A stretch of 64,000 nt of DNA, taken from Pseudoduganella danionis (lineage in GTDB: Bacteria; Pseudomonadota; Gammaproteobacteria; Burkholderiales; Burkholderiaceae_D). The stretch lies in NCBI RefSeq assembly GCF_009720775.1, contig NZ_WNKW01000005.1, positions 310,001 to 374,000 on the forward strand. The letters run 5' to 3'. How positions within the stretch are numbered: position 1 is the first letter of the stretch; each line of letters begins with the position of its first letter. The position numbers were made by a program, and so were the translations under genes. The notes under the pieces were generated by a model that searched no databases, had not been told where the DNA came from, and saw only the letters and a list, made by a program, of their open reading frames with translations. Of this stretch, positions 1-9,090 are shown piece by piece.

Positions 1-35
1 TCGACATCCGCAACTAATAACATCGCCCCCCCCAG

Positions 36-71
36 ACGCCAGCGCACGGATTTTCCGGCGCTGGCGTTTTT
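36..71 (+). terminator. Rho-independent terminator of an upstream gene
   Basis: A perfect 9-base stem (37-45 with 58-66, CGCCAGCGC / GCGCTGGCG), extended by an A-T pair, encloses a 12-base loop and is followed at once by TTTTTG. The gene it ends lies left of the window. It also separates that gene from panE. Confidence 0.85.
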
Positions 72-123
72 GCGTCAGAAACATGGCAAAATAGCCACCT
101 TTTTTGATTCTACGGAGACTCCC

Positions 124-1107
124 ATGAAAGTAGCGATCGTCGGCGCAGGCGCCATCGGCGGCTTTATCGGCACACGGTTAGCCCTCGCCGGCCAGTGCCA
201 GCCGAGCGCCTACGCACGCGGCGCCACGCTGGCCGCCTTGCGCGACCATGGCTGGCGTATGCAAATGGGAGAGCAGTTGCTGCAAGCGCCCTGCCACGCC
301 AGCGACGACGCTGCTGCCCTCGGTGTGCAGGATGTGGTGATCATTGCCGTCAAAGGTCAGGCGCTGGCCAGCGTGGCACAGCAGATTGGCCCCATGTTAG
401 GCCCGCACACTGTGATACTGCCCGCCATGAACGGCGTGCCTTGGTGGTTCGGTGCAGGCAATGCGGCCATGGGCACGGCGCCGCTGGAAAGCGTCGATGC
501 GGGCGGCGTGATTGCGGCAGCCCTGCCCGCATCACAAGTGCTGGGTTGCGTGGTACATGCGAGCACCTCCACGCCGGAGCCCGGCCTGGTCAGCCACAAG
601 ATGGGCAATGGCCTGATCATCGGTGAGCCAGCCGGGGGCGTGTCGCCACGCGCCGAACAGCTAGGCCAGCTCCTGCGTGGGGCCGGCTTCGATGTCACCG
701 TGACGGCTAATATCCGGCAGGATATCTGGTACAAGCTGTGGGGCAATATGACGCTCAACCCCGTTTCCGCCATCACGGGCGCCACGGCCGACCGCATTCT
801 CGACGACCAGCTGGTGGCGGAATTCTGCCGCGCCGCCATGCGCGAAGCCCAGCAGATTGGAGCACTGATCGGCTGCCCCATCGCGGAAACGCCGGAACAG
901 CGCCATCTGGTCACGCGCAAGCTGGGCGCTTTCAAAAGCTCGATGTTGCAGGATGCCGAGGCCGGCCGCACGCTGGAGCTCGATGCACTGGTGGCCGCCG
1001 TACGCGAAATCGGCCAGCGCGTGGGCGTAGCCACGCCTTTCATTGATGCCGTGCTGGGCCTGACGCGCCTGTTCGGCCGCGTGCATGGCCTGTATCCGCA
1101 GGCCTGA
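124..1107 (+). CDS. panE: 2-dehydropantoate 2-reductase (ketopantoate reductase)
   Basis: NADPH-dependent cytosolic reductase converting ketopantoate to pantoate in pantothenate and CoA synthesis. The N-terminus MKVAIVGAGAIGGFIG has the glycine-rich Rossmann motif GxGxxG. The C-terminal half contains the family's conserved stretch WYKLWGNMTLNPVSAITG (from about residue 203) and ends at 327 residues, near the usual 290-330. I chose ATG 124, not the in-frame TTG at 70, because the Rossmann motif begins right after it and the 70 start lies in the preceding terminator's T-tract. It appears monocistronic. PanE-like paralogues of this family sometimes act on other 2-keto acids, so the exact substrate is inferred. 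Confidence 0.85.
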   Translation: MKVAIVGAGAIGGFIGTRLALAGQCQPSAYARGATLAALRDHGWRMQMGEQLLQAPCHASDDAAALGVQDVVIIAVKGQALASVAQQIGPMLGPHTVILPAMNGVPWWFGAGNAAMGTAPLESVDAGGVIAAALPASQVLGCVVHASTSTPEPGLVSHKMGNGLIIGEPAGGVSPRAEQLGQLLRGAGFDVTVTANIRQDIWYKLWGNMTLNPVSAITGATADRILDDQLVAEFCRAAMREAQQIGALIGCPIAETPEQRHLVTRKLGAFKSSMLQDAEAGRTLELDALVAAVREIGQRVGVATPFIDAVLGLTRLFGRVHGLYPQA

Positions 1108-1307
1108 GGAGCCAGCTTACGGGGCAACGTTGCGCAAATGCCTCAATGTTGCCATCACGGCCACACCCGTTTCTCCTGTGACTAGCGGCGCATGACTCGT
1201 CCAGCCATGTGTTTGGCTCCTCAAGCCAGTCTATAGCGTCCGGAAATAAAGTGGTTTCGCTCTAAGATCGGTTCATTGCAGTATTGATACCGTATCTGAG
1301 AAACCCT

Positions 1308-2876
1308 ATGAAGCCAGCCTTGAATGTGCACGCGGCGCTGTCCGGTAAGCGCGTCCTGATCACCGGTAGTACCGGCTTTCTTGCCAAAGTTGTGCTGGAA
1401 AAGCTGGTGCGCAGCGTACCCGATATCGGCCGCATCATCCTGCTGATCCGCGCTGGCGCGAATGGCAGCGATGCCCGCCAGCGCTTCGAGCGCGATATCG
1501 CCACCTCTTCGATTTTCGACCGCCTGCGCGCCGAACATCCGGCCTATCTGGCCCAGTTCTTCGCCGAGCGCATCGAATGCGTGACGGGCGAAGTCACCGC
1601 GCCCTGCTTCGGCCTGCCCAAGGCCGAGTTCCATGCGCTAGCACGCCGCGTCGATCTGGTCATCAATGCGGCCGCCAGCGTCAATTTCCGCGAAGCGCTA
1701 GACGAAGCGCTGGCCATCAACGCGCTGAGCGTGGAGCACATCGCCGAACTGACCCGCGCCAACAATGCGCCACTGGTGCAAGTGTCCACCTGCTATGTGA
1801 ATGGCTACAATCAGGGTGATATGCGCGAGCAGAACGTGGTCCCGGCGCGCGCCGCCATCCCGCGCCATGGCGATGGCTATTACGATCTGTATGCGCTGCA
1901 GAAGCATCTGGAACACCGCATTGCCCAGGTACGCGCCAGCACCAGCGTGCCGGAAGAACTCGAGCGCCGTCTGACGGAACTGGGCATCGCCGAAGCCAAC
2001 TACCACGGCTGGAACGATACCTACACCTTCACCAAATGGATGGGCGAACAACTGGCCATGCGCGCCATGCGCGGCCGCTCGCTGACCATCGTGCGCCCTT
2101 CCATCATCGAAAGCACGCTGGAAGAGCCGGTGCCGGGCTGGATCGAAGGCGTGAAAGTGGCCGACGCCATCATCCTCGCCTACGCACGCGGCAAGACCAG
2201 CTTCTTCCCCGCCAAGGCCGATGAAATCGTCGACATCATACCGGCCGACATCGTCGCCAACAGCGTGCTGCTGGGTGCTGCCGAAGCCCTGCTGGAAGCA
2301 CCGGCCACGCGTATCTATCAATCCTGCACGGGTTCTTCCCGCCCCATCACCGTGGGTGGCGTGATAGCTCTGATACAGGGTGAATCGCAGCGCAACTGGC
2401 AGCAGTATGAGCGCCTGTTCTACCGCCAGCCCAAGCACGACTTCCGCGTGGTCAGCCGTCCCGTGTTTCTGGTACTGCTGCGCGCCATGCGCCTCGCGGC
2501 AGGTGGCTGGAGCGGCATACGCCGCCTGCTCGGCGCCGGCGAATCGCCCAGGCTGGAAGCGCTGCGTACCACCCAGCTGCTGGCGCTGACGTTCTCGTTC
2601 TACACGGCGCCGCGCTACACCTTCCATAACAGTTCGCTGATGGCGCTGGCCCAGCGCTTCGTCAGCGAAGATCGCGCCCGTTTCAACGTCGATAGCAGCC
2701 GTATCGACTGGCAGGAATATCTGTGCCGCATCCACATGGCAGGTCTGAACCGCTATGCCCTGCGGCCACGCGCACCGAAATCGGCCGAGGCGCAAGCCGC
2801 CGCGGCAGCAGTACCCGAGGCAGCGCAGGCTGCCCCGCATGCAGTAGAACAGGCAGCACCGGCCACGCCGTTATAA
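1308..2876 (+). CDS. Fatty acyl-CoA reductase (extended SDR, FAR type)
   Basis: Probable NADPH-dependent reductase making fatty alcohol from fatty acyl-CoA, the first step of wax-ester synthesis. The Rossmann motif TGSTGF is at residues 19-24, the STCYVNG strand near 160, and the SDR catalytic YTFTK (YxxxK) at 239-243, followed by IVRPSII. The 522-residue length fits the short bacterial FAR class (about 510 residues) rather than the two-domain 660-residue class. The tail from about 485 is Ala/Pro-rich and probably unstructured. ATG 1308 is preferred over the in-frame TTG at 1284 because the sequence preceding the Rossmann fold is short. The next gene, 53 bases on, is a wax synthase, so the pair probably forms an operon. 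Product, alcohol versus aldehyde, is not decidable from sequence. Confidence 0.8.
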   Translation: MKPALNVHAALSGKRVLITGSTGFLAKVVLEKLVRSVPDIGRIILLIRAGANGSDARQRFERDIATSSIFDRLRAEHPAYLAQFFAERIECVTGEVTAPCFGLPKAEFHALARRVDLVINAAASVNFREALDEALAINALSVEHIAELTRANNAPLVQVSTCYVNGYNQGDMREQNVVPARAAIPRHGDGYYDLYALQKHLEHRIAQVRASTSVPEELERRLTELGIAEANYHGWNDTYTFTKWMGEQLAMRAMRGRSLTIVRPSIIESTLEEPVPGWIEGVKVADAIILAYARGKTSFFPAKADEIVDIIPADIVANSVLLGAAEALLEAPATRIYQSCTGSSRPITVGGVIALIQGESQRNWQQYERLFYRQPKHDFRVVSRPVFLVLLRAMRLAAGGWSGIRRLLGAGESPRLEALRTTQLLALTFSFYTAPRYTFHNSSLMALAQRFVSEDRARFNVDSSRIDWQEYLCRIHMAGLNRYALRPRAPKSAEAQAAAAAVPEAAQAAPHAVEQAAPATPL

Positions 2877-2929
2877 AAAACAGATGGACGCCGCCACAGA
2901 TGCGGCGCCACAGGAGGAGACAGCAGCAC

Positions 2930-4297
2930 ATGAGCAAAGCAAACGCAGCCCCAGCGGCAATGACCCGGCGTGACTATGCATGGCATCGCATGGACACGGA
3001 GCGCAACCTGATGGTCATCAACAGTATCCTGCTGTTCGAAGGCGCGGTCGACATGGAGCGGCTGGTTTCGACCATCGCCCTGCGCCTGCCCAACTACCCG
3101 CGCTTCACCCAGAAGGTAGAGCAGCGCCATGGCCGCCCGCACTGGGTGGAAGACCACGCCTTTGACATCACCCGCCACATCAAGCTGGAACAGATGGAGC
3201 AGGACGTCAGCCGCGCCGATCTGCAAAGCCATATGACCCGCCTGGCCCACCTGCCGCTGGAACGCGACCGCCCCATGTGGCATATGACGGTGCTGGACCG
3301 CGTCAACGGCGGCCATGCTATCGTGTTCCGCGTGCACCACTGCATCACGGACGGTCTGGGTCTGGTCCATGTGCTCAACCATCTGACGGACGACAACGGC
3401 CTGCATGGCCGCACGCCCTCGCCGGTCGGCCATCCGCACCGCGCCACAGTGGCGCATAACGCCGTCTGCTCGGCCGTGGCGCGCGGCATTTCGTGGCTGA
3501 AGATCGCCTTCCATGTGAGCCGCCTGTCCGTGCTGTGGCCCGATGCGCACAGCCGCTTCAAGGCCCCGATGACGGGTGAAAAGCAGCTGGTCTGGCTGCC
3601 GCCGCTCGATATGGAACGGGTGCGCGCCATGTCCAAACGCATGGGCGTAACGCTCAACGACGTCTGGGTCGCCGCCGTTTCCGGCGCGCTGCGCAAATAT
3701 CTGGACGAGCATGGCCAGCGCCCTGATGGCCGCGCCCTGCGTGCCGCCGTCACCTTCAACCTGCGCGAGAAAGCCAATGCCTTCCAGCTGGGGAACGAGT
3801 TCGGTCTGGTGGCCGTCGATCTGCCGACCAATGTGGATGATCCGCGCCTGCGCCTCAAGCAATCCAGTTCGCGCATGACGGCCATCAAGCGCTCGCACCA
3901 GCCGCGCGCCACCATGGCCTTCCTGTCGATTGCCGGCTGCCTGCCGACGGCGCTGCAGCACTTCGCCCTCAATCTGTTCACCTCCAAGGGTTCGGTGGTG
4001 CTGACCAATATCGAAGGGCCGGTGAGCCGCCGCTATCTGGCCGGTTCGCGCATGACGGACCTGATCTGCTGGGTGCCGCAGGCGGGCAAGCTGGGCGTAG
4101 GGCTGGCCTTCATTTCCTATGCCGGCCAGATCCAGCTGGCGCTGTTCGTGGATACCGATCTGGTGCCGGATCCGGACCGTCTGATGGCACTCACCTACGA
4201 AGCGTTCGAGGAACTGCAGTTGGCGACGGCCGGCGAAGAGGCCACCCAGAGCAGCACCGACCTGGCCGGTACGGGCGCACTGGCCGCCGGTTCCTGA
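2930..4297 (+). CDS. Wax ester synthase / diacylglycerol acyltransferase (WS/DGAT)
   Basis: Acyl-CoA-dependent O-acyltransferase that esterifies fatty alcohols or diacylglycerol, giving storage wax or triacylglycerol at the inner membrane. The catalytic motif HHCITDG (HHxxxDG) is at residues 136-142, preceded by the PMWHM segment near 115 and followed by LNDVWVAA near 240 and NIEGP near 360, the usual block order. At 455 residues it is the normal family length. ATG 2930 follows a very strong Shine-Dalgarno AGGAGGAGA (2911-2919); the frame is open upstream into the preceding gene but has no better start. It is placed after the fatty acyl-CoA reductase, so fatty alcohol is a plausible co-substrate. 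Confidence 0.88.
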   Translation: MSKANAAPAAMTRRDYAWHRMDTERNLMVINSILLFEGAVDMERLVSTIALRLPNYPRFTQKVEQRHGRPHWVEDHAFDITRHIKLEQMEQDVSRADLQSHMTRLAHLPLERDRPMWHMTVLDRVNGGHAIVFRVHHCITDGLGLVHVLNHLTDDNGLHGRTPSPVGHPHRATVAHNAVCSAVARGISWLKIAFHVSRLSVLWPDAHSRFKAPMTGEKQLVWLPPLDMERVRAMSKRMGVTLNDVWVAAVSGALRKYLDEHGQRPDGRALRAAVTFNLREKANAFQLGNEFGLVAVDLPTNVDDPRLRLKQSSSRMTAIKRSHQPRATMAFLSIAGCLPTALQHFALNLFTSKGSVVLTNIEGPVSRRYLAGSRMTDLICWVPQAGKLGVGLAFISYAGQIQLALFVDTDLVPDPDRLMALTYEAFEELQLATAGEEATQSSTDLAGTGALAAGS

Positions 4298-4319
4298 ACA
4301 CCCCCGGCAGCATCAGCCG

Positions 4320-5525
4320 CTAGCGATACCACGGCTGGCTGATCTGCAGGGGCCGCACATCGAGCCGCAGTTTCAGCACCGTATAAGCTTCCGAAGTAGC
4401 CGATTCATAGCCTTCGCTTTCGGCCACGCGGGTGAACTTGAATTCGAAACCCAGCTCCGGATGGGGCTCGCCCGGCGCGGCCGTAGCGATGCCTATGGCC
4501 TGCGTCTGTACATTGTCGATCAGGCGCTCCATCATTATCAGCACGGCATTGTGGCCAAGAATATCGCTGGAATACACGGGCTGGCGGTTGGCCGGATGCA
4601 GCGGATCGACTTTGCCATCGATCTTGTCGGCCGAAGGCGTGTAGCGCCCGCTCGGCAGCTCGAAACGGTCACCGCGGTCGTAATAGCTGATACGCGCGTT
4701 GCTCAGATTGAACTGGGGCGTTGCTGCATCCACCGTCGCCTGCTGCAAGTCCAGCAGCAGCGCACCCTGATAGCCTATCACTTCCACATTGCGCTGGCCC
4801 TGCACCACCAGCGCCGTGTTTTCATCGATGCCCAGCCCCAGCTTGTAGCCTTTCTTCAGCATGGCCGGCAGCATGCGGGCAAAGCGTCCGCGCGCCAGCA
4901 AGTGCTGGTCGACAAACACATCTTTACCGATAAAGCCCAGACCGGGCGCCAGTTCCTTGCCGTCGTTGACGCCGCTGCTCAGGGTATCCAACACACTGCG
5001 CGTTTCGTCATACATGGTGCTGCTCATGATGGCCGCGCCGGCACTGGTGCCGGCGATCACGCCACCGCGTTGATACAAGTCCCAGATCGCCTGCAGAACA
5101 GCCGTGCGGCTGCCATCGGGCCGCACCAGCGCGCGCGTGATCTTGGTCTGGTCGCCGCCGGCGAAATACACGCCGCCCGCTTCGCGTATGCTTTGCGCCA
5201 GTTGCGCATCTTCCGCGTCGATGCGGTAATCGCGCTGCTTCAGGCTGGGCGCCAGCGGTACCACGAAGGCGGCGGCGCCGTAGCGGTTCAGATAGCTGGC
5301 GATATTGCGTCCCGAACGTTCGGGGTTGCCGGCCGCGGTAGGCAGAACGGCAATGCGTGCACCGGTACCGCCCGATAACTGGACGATGCGCTGCCACACC
5401 ACGGCATTATCCGCCCGCAGCGCGCCGCCGATAATCACCAGCGAGCCTTGCGGCGGCGCCTCGGCCGCCCCGCCCTGTGTGCACCAGATCAAACCCGCTA
5501 CCAGCCAGCCCAGCCACCGCTTCAT
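4320..5525 (-). CDS. Exported cyanophycinase (peptidase family S51)
   Basis: Serine exopeptidase-type hydrolase of cyanophycin (multi-L-arginyl-poly-L-aspartate), releasing beta-Asp-Arg. An N-terminal signal peptide (MKRWLGWLVAGLIWC...GGAAEA, about 22 residues) implies secretion or a periplasmic site, as in extracellular CphE-type enzymes that scavenge polymer from other cells. The S51 nucleophile motif GTSAGAA places Ser at residue 161, and FAGGDQ near 121 is the other family signature. Length 401 residues, with an extra C-terminal region beyond the roughly 270-residue catalytic core. It converges on the WS/DGAT gene with 22 bases between stops. No cyanophycin synthetase is visible in the window, which supports a scavenging role. 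Confidence 0.85.
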   Translation of the reverse strand: MKRWLGWLVAGLIWCTQGGAAEAPPQGSLVIIGGALRADNAVVWQRIVQLSGGTGARIAVLPTAAGNPERSGRNIASYLNRYGAAAFVVPLAPSLKQRDYRIDAEDAQLAQSIREAGGVYFAGGDQTKITRALVRPDGSRTAVLQAIWDLYQRGGVIAGTSAGAAIMSSTMYDETRSVLDTLSSGVNDGKELAPGLGFIGKDVFVDQHLLARGRFARMLPAMLKKGYKLGLGIDENTALVVQGQRNVEVIGYQGALLLDLQQATVDAATPQFNLSNARISYYDRGDRFELPSGRYTPSADKIDGKVDPLHPANRQPVYSSDILGHNAVLIMMERLIDNVQTQAIGIATAAPGEPHPELGFEFKFTRVAESEGYESATSEAYTVLKLRLDVRPLQISQPWYR

Positions 5526-5723
5526 ACGCCACCCTCGTCAAATTCGCCTGTCAGGCAGAAAAACCGGCAAAAACCGGCTGCACTCCCCGAAAAAGGCTAC
5601 AGCATACTGATATTTGCCACATTCTGGCAGAGCTATCTTGCGCCTGCATGCGCAATGATTTACTTCGGCTGGACGGGCTGCCTATAATTTACTGTCGGTT
5701 AAGACCACTCACAGGAGCCCGTC

Positions 5724-6308
5724 TTGCAACCATCGTCCTGCCTTGCCCTGAATTTTTCCAGCCTTTCAGCCGCGGGCACCAGCCAGCCGCTGAAGCTGCA
5801 GCTTGATCGCCTGCTGCCTGCAGTACGTAGCGTCGTGCGCAATGCGCAGCGCACAGCCCGCCGTGCCAGCGTATATACACTGGTACGCGCCGGATTGCTG
5901 GCCAGCCTGCTGGGCGCGCCGCTGGCCCAGTCCACCCAGTTCTACAACAAGGGCGCCGAGCCGGGCCTGCCGTTCTCGCTGGCCGTGCGTGCAGGCGACT
6001 ACATCTTCATCTCCGGCCAACTGGGCATAGGCCCGGCCGGGCTGGCCAAAGGACTGGAAGCCCAGAGCAAGCAGGCCATGGAAAATATAGGCGCGATACT
6101 CAAGGGCCATAATCTGAACATGGACGATGTGGTCAAATGCACCATCATGCTGACCGATATGAGCAAGTGGGCCGATTTCAACCGCATCTACACAGGCTAT
6201 TTCAAGCCTGAGCGGCTACCAGCGCGCAGTGCCATGGGCGTGAGTGCTCTGGCCATGGGCGGCGAAGTGGAAATCGAGTGCATCGCCTACCTGCCACGGA
6301 GGTTGTAA
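5724..6308 (+). CDS. RidA-family (YjgF/UK114) protein with N-terminal export-like extension
   Basis: The C-terminal 120 residues (from about 73) are a RidA fold, with GDYIFISGQLG, the DDVVKCTIMLTDM strand and RSAMGVSALA. Cytosolic RidA hydrolyses reactive enamines/imines formed by PLP enzymes. Unlike ordinary RidA (about 128 residues), this one has about 70 extra N-terminal residues that include a basic stretch (RNAQRTARR) followed by a hydrophobic segment (LLASLLGAPLA) resembling a signal peptide. TTG 5724 has a good Shine-Dalgarno AGGAG six bases upstream, but a GTG about 37 codons in (first codon of VRNAQRTARR) would give a cleaner signal peptide. I infer a periplasmic RidA paralogue with modest confidence; function may not be deamination. 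Confidence 0.75.
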   Translation: MQPSSCLALNFSSLSAAGTSQPLKLQLDRLLPAVRSVVRNAQRTARRASVYTLVRAGLLASLLGAPLAQSTQFYNKGAEPGLPFSLAVRAGDYIFISGQLGIGPAGLAKGLEAQSKQAMENIGAILKGHNLNMDDVVKCTIMLTDMSKWADFNRIYTGYFKPERLPARSAMGVSALAMGGEVEIECIAYLPRRL

Positions 6309-6374
6309 AACAGCCATCTGACTCTGCCATTTCTGCTATAGAATCATGCTCTTTACTCAACAACCGAGGCAGCG

Positions 6375-7736
6375 ATGGCAGCACAGCAGAACCAACTCCG
6401 GCGCGGACTCAAAAGCCGCCACATCCAGCTCATCGCCCTCGGTGGCGCCATCGGCACCGGTCTATTTCTTGGCATAGCCCAGACCATACAGATGGCTGGC
6501 CCTTCCGTGCTGCTGGGTTATGCGATTGCCGGCGTGATCGCCTTCCTCATCATGCGCCAGCTCGGCGAAATGGTGGTCGATGAACCGGTGGCCGGCTCGT
6601 TCAGCTATTTTGCCGATAAATACTGCGGCCACTGGGCCGGTTTCATGTCGGGCTGGAATTACTGGGTGCTGTATGTGCTGGTCAGCATGGCCGAACTGTC
6701 GGCCGTGGGCATCTACGTGCAGTACTGGTGGCCAGCAGTGCCCACCTGGGCTTCCGCGCTGGCCTTCTTCCTGATTATCAATGCCATCAGCCTGTCCAAT
6801 GTGAAGGCTTTCGGCGAAATGGAATTCTGGTTCGCCATTATCAAGGTAGTCGCCATCGTCGGCATGATAGGCTTCGGCGCCTATCTGCTGGCCACGGGCG
6901 GCGCGGGCGAACAGGCCAGCGTGGCCAATCTGTGGCAGCACGGCGGCTTCTTCCCTAACGGCTTAAGTGGCATGCTGATGGCCATGGCCGTCATCATGTT
7001 CTCGTTCGGCGGGCTGGAGCTGATAGGCATCACGGCAGCCGAGGCCGACAATCCGGCGCACAGCATCCCCAAAGCCACCAATCAGGCCATCTACCGCATC
7101 CTGATTTTCTATATCGGCGCACTGGGCATTTTGCTCTCGCTCTACCCGTGGCAGAAAGTGGTGACGGGTGGCAGTCCGTTTGTGCTGATCTTCCACGCCC
7201 TGAACAGCAATCTGGTGGCCAATGTGCTCAACGTAGTGGTGCTGACAGCCGCCCTGTCCGTGTACAACAGCGGCGTGTATTCCAACACCCGCATGCTGTA
7301 CGGTCTGGCGCGTCAGGGCAATGCGCCGCGCGCACTGCTCAACGTGAATAGCCGCGGCGTGCCCGTCATCGCACTGGGCGTTTCCGCACTGGCGACAGGC
7401 ATCTGCATCGTGATTAATTACCTAATGCCGGGCAAAGCCTTCGGTTTCCTGATGGGGCTGGTGGTGTCGGCGCTGATCATCAACTGGGCGCTGATTAGCT
7501 GGATCCATCTGCGCTTCCGTGCCGCCAAGCTGGCAGCCCAGCAGCCTAGCCAGTTCCGCAGCCCGGCCCAACCTTACACCAACTACCTGTGCCTGGCCTT
7601 CCTGCTCGGCATACTGGTGGTAATGTTCCTCACGCCGGATCTGCAACTGTCCGTCTATCTGATTCCCTTCTGGCTGGCAGCGCTGGCACTGGGCTACCGC
7701 CTGCGCGGCAAGCCGGTGGCGGAGCACGCGGCTTGA
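6375..7736 (+). CDS. aroP: Aromatic amino acid permease, AroP type (APC/AAT family)
   Basis: Proton-coupled inner-membrane importer of Phe, Tyr and Trp. The sequence follows enterobacterial AroP closely through its first helices (LKSRHIQLIALGGAIGTGLF, then QLGEMVVDEPVAGSF) and through MFSFGGLELIGITAAEADNP in the middle, and has about 12 hydrophobic segments over 453 residues. Start ATG 6375 follows GAGGCAGCG; a TATAGAAT -10-like box lies at 6339. The stop codon overlaps the start of the next gene by four bases (TTGA), so the two are probably translationally coupled. PheP is the main alternative; the similarity seems highest to AroP. Confidence 0.85.
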   Translation: MAAQQNQLRRGLKSRHIQLIALGGAIGTGLFLGIAQTIQMAGPSVLLGYAIAGVIAFLIMRQLGEMVVDEPVAGSFSYFADKYCGHWAGFMSGWNYWVLYVLVSMAELSAVGIYVQYWWPAVPTWASALAFFLIINAISLSNVKAFGEMEFWFAIIKVVAIVGMIGFGAYLLATGGAGEQASVANLWQHGGFFPNGLSGMLMAMAVIMFSFGGLELIGITAAEADNPAHSIPKATNQAIYRILIFYIGALGILLSLYPWQKVVTGGSPFVLIFHALNSNLVANVLNVVVLTAALSVYNSGVYSNTRMLYGLARQGNAPRALLNVNSRGVPVIALGVSALATGICIVINYLMPGKAFGFLMGLVVSALIINWALISWIHLRFRAAKLAAQQPSQFRSPAQPYTNYLCLAFLLGILVVMFLTPDLQLSVYLIPFWLAALALGYRLRGKPVAEHAA

Positions 7737-8941
7737 GCGGCAAGGCGCGACCTTACCGTAGCCTGTACTGCTACCCATGGGATGTCGCATCGGCTGCCCA
7801 GCATGGGCAGCGCCTGCAGCAACTGGGCATGAATGGCGTGACGCTGGCGGTCAGCTACCATGCGGGCAAATTCCTGCGCCCGCAGGCGGGCGACGCCCCA
7901 CGCGTCATTTTTCCCGAAGACGGCGTGGTGTATTTCGAACCGCAGCCCGCGCTGTATGGTGAACTCAAGCCGCTCGCCCATTCTGATCCGGCCATGCGCC
8001 GCGTGCTGCCCGAGCTGGTGGCCGACGCTCAGTTGGCGGTGCACGCATGGACCGTGCTGCTGCATAACAGCCGGCTCGGCGCGCTGCATCCGCAATACAC
8101 GGCACGCAATGTGTTCAGCGATGGCTATGTTTACAGCCTGTGCCCCATGCACGATGCCGTGTTCGCCTATGCCGTCAATCTGTGCCGTGACATCGCCGCA
8201 CAAGGCGTGCATTCGCTGGTACTGGAAACGCCGGGCTGGCTACCGTTTGCCCATGGCTACCATCACGAGTTTGCCCAAGTGCGCAGCAACGTCTGGCTCG
8301 ATACCATGCTGAGCCTGTGCTTCTGCGACGCCTGCATGGCCGCGGGCCGCCAGCATGGGCTGAACATGGACAGCCTGCGCGCTTCGATAGCACGTAGCGT
8401 CGACCAGTATCTGCAAGCGCCCGTGGATGCCACGCCTGCACAGGCGCAAGCATGGTTGCAGGCCGACCTGCTGGCTATGCCTGCGCTGGCCGAATGGCTA
8501 AGGCTGCGCCAGCGTCGTGTGACGGAGTTGGTGGGCGCTATCCGTGCAGCCATCCCGCCGCAGGTTGAGCTGGCCGTGATCGCCACCGTACAGCGCCCCA
8601 CCGCCAGCAACTGGCTGGAAGGCATGGATCTGGCAGCACTGGCCCAGATAGCCGACTGGATAGAAGTACCGTTCTACGAAGCCGATGCCGCTGCCGTCGC
8701 CAGCGACGCCTGGGACTGCATACGCCGCCTCGGCGGCAGCGCGCAACTGCGCGCCATCCTGCGCCCCGGCCCACCTGATCTGGCTGACGGCGCCCAGCTA
8801 ACCAAGGCCCTGGACCAGCTCGCCCAGCTAGGCATACGTGAACTGGGCTTCTACAACTTCGGCCTGCTGCGACCAGCCCGGCTGGAAGCGCTCGGCCTCG
8901 CGCTACGCCCCCTCCATGATGAGCCTGCCAGCCCAAGCTGA
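7733..8941 (+). CDS. Unknown protein, possibly TIM-barrel glycoside-hydrolase-like
   Basis: I do not recognise a named family with certainty. The 402-residue sequence has no signal peptide and reads like a (beta/alpha)8 barrel: YRSLYCYPWD at the start, MNGVTLAVSYHAG strand, SLVLETPGW, then LCFCDACMAAG, a Cys pair pattern seen in some uncharacterised glycosidase-like barrels, and IEVPFYEADA and GFYNFG near the end. The start TTG 7733 overlaps the aroP stop by four bases; an open frame continues upstream inside aroP but no better start is visible there. The coupling to aroP suggests a shared transcript, not a shared function. Substrate unknown. Confidence 0.6.
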   Translation: MSGKARPYRSLYCYPWDVASAAQHGQRLQQLGMNGVTLAVSYHAGKFLRPQAGDAPRVIFPEDGVVYFEPQPALYGELKPLAHSDPAMRRVLPELVADAQLAVHAWTVLLHNSRLGALHPQYTARNVFSDGYVYSLCPMHDAVFAYAVNLCRDIAAQGVHSLVLETPGWLPFAHGYHHEFAQVRSNVWLDTMLSLCFCDACMAAGRQHGLNMDSLRASIARSVDQYLQAPVDATPAQAQAWLQADLLAMPALAEWLRLRQRRVTELVGAIRAAIPPQVELAVIATVQRPTASNWLEGMDLAALAQIADWIEVPFYEADAAAVASDAWDCIRRLGGSAQLRAILRPGPPDLADGAQLTKALDQLAQLGIRELGFYNFGLLRPARLEALGLALRPLHDEPASPS

Positions 8942-8979
8942 GCTCAGCTTTCAAAATGATGGTAAGCAGTTCTTGTAAT

Positions 8980-9008
8980 TTGACAACGACTCCTTTAGCC
9001 TAAGTAAT
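8980..9008 (+). promoter_or_regulatory. Sigma-70-type promoter for the chemoreceptor gene
   Basis: A perfect -35 TTGACA (8980-8985) is followed after 17 bases by AGTAAT (9003-9008, 4 of 6 to TATAAT). The start codon is 83 bases downstream. No convincing FliA (sigma-28) box was found here although chemoreceptors often have one. Confidence 0.45.
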
Positions 9009-9090
9009 ACTACGCAAGCGCCACAGGAACACCCAGCCAGGCCAGAGCGCTGCTGGGGCGCGCCCGTTCCCACTAAACACGGAGAACTCT

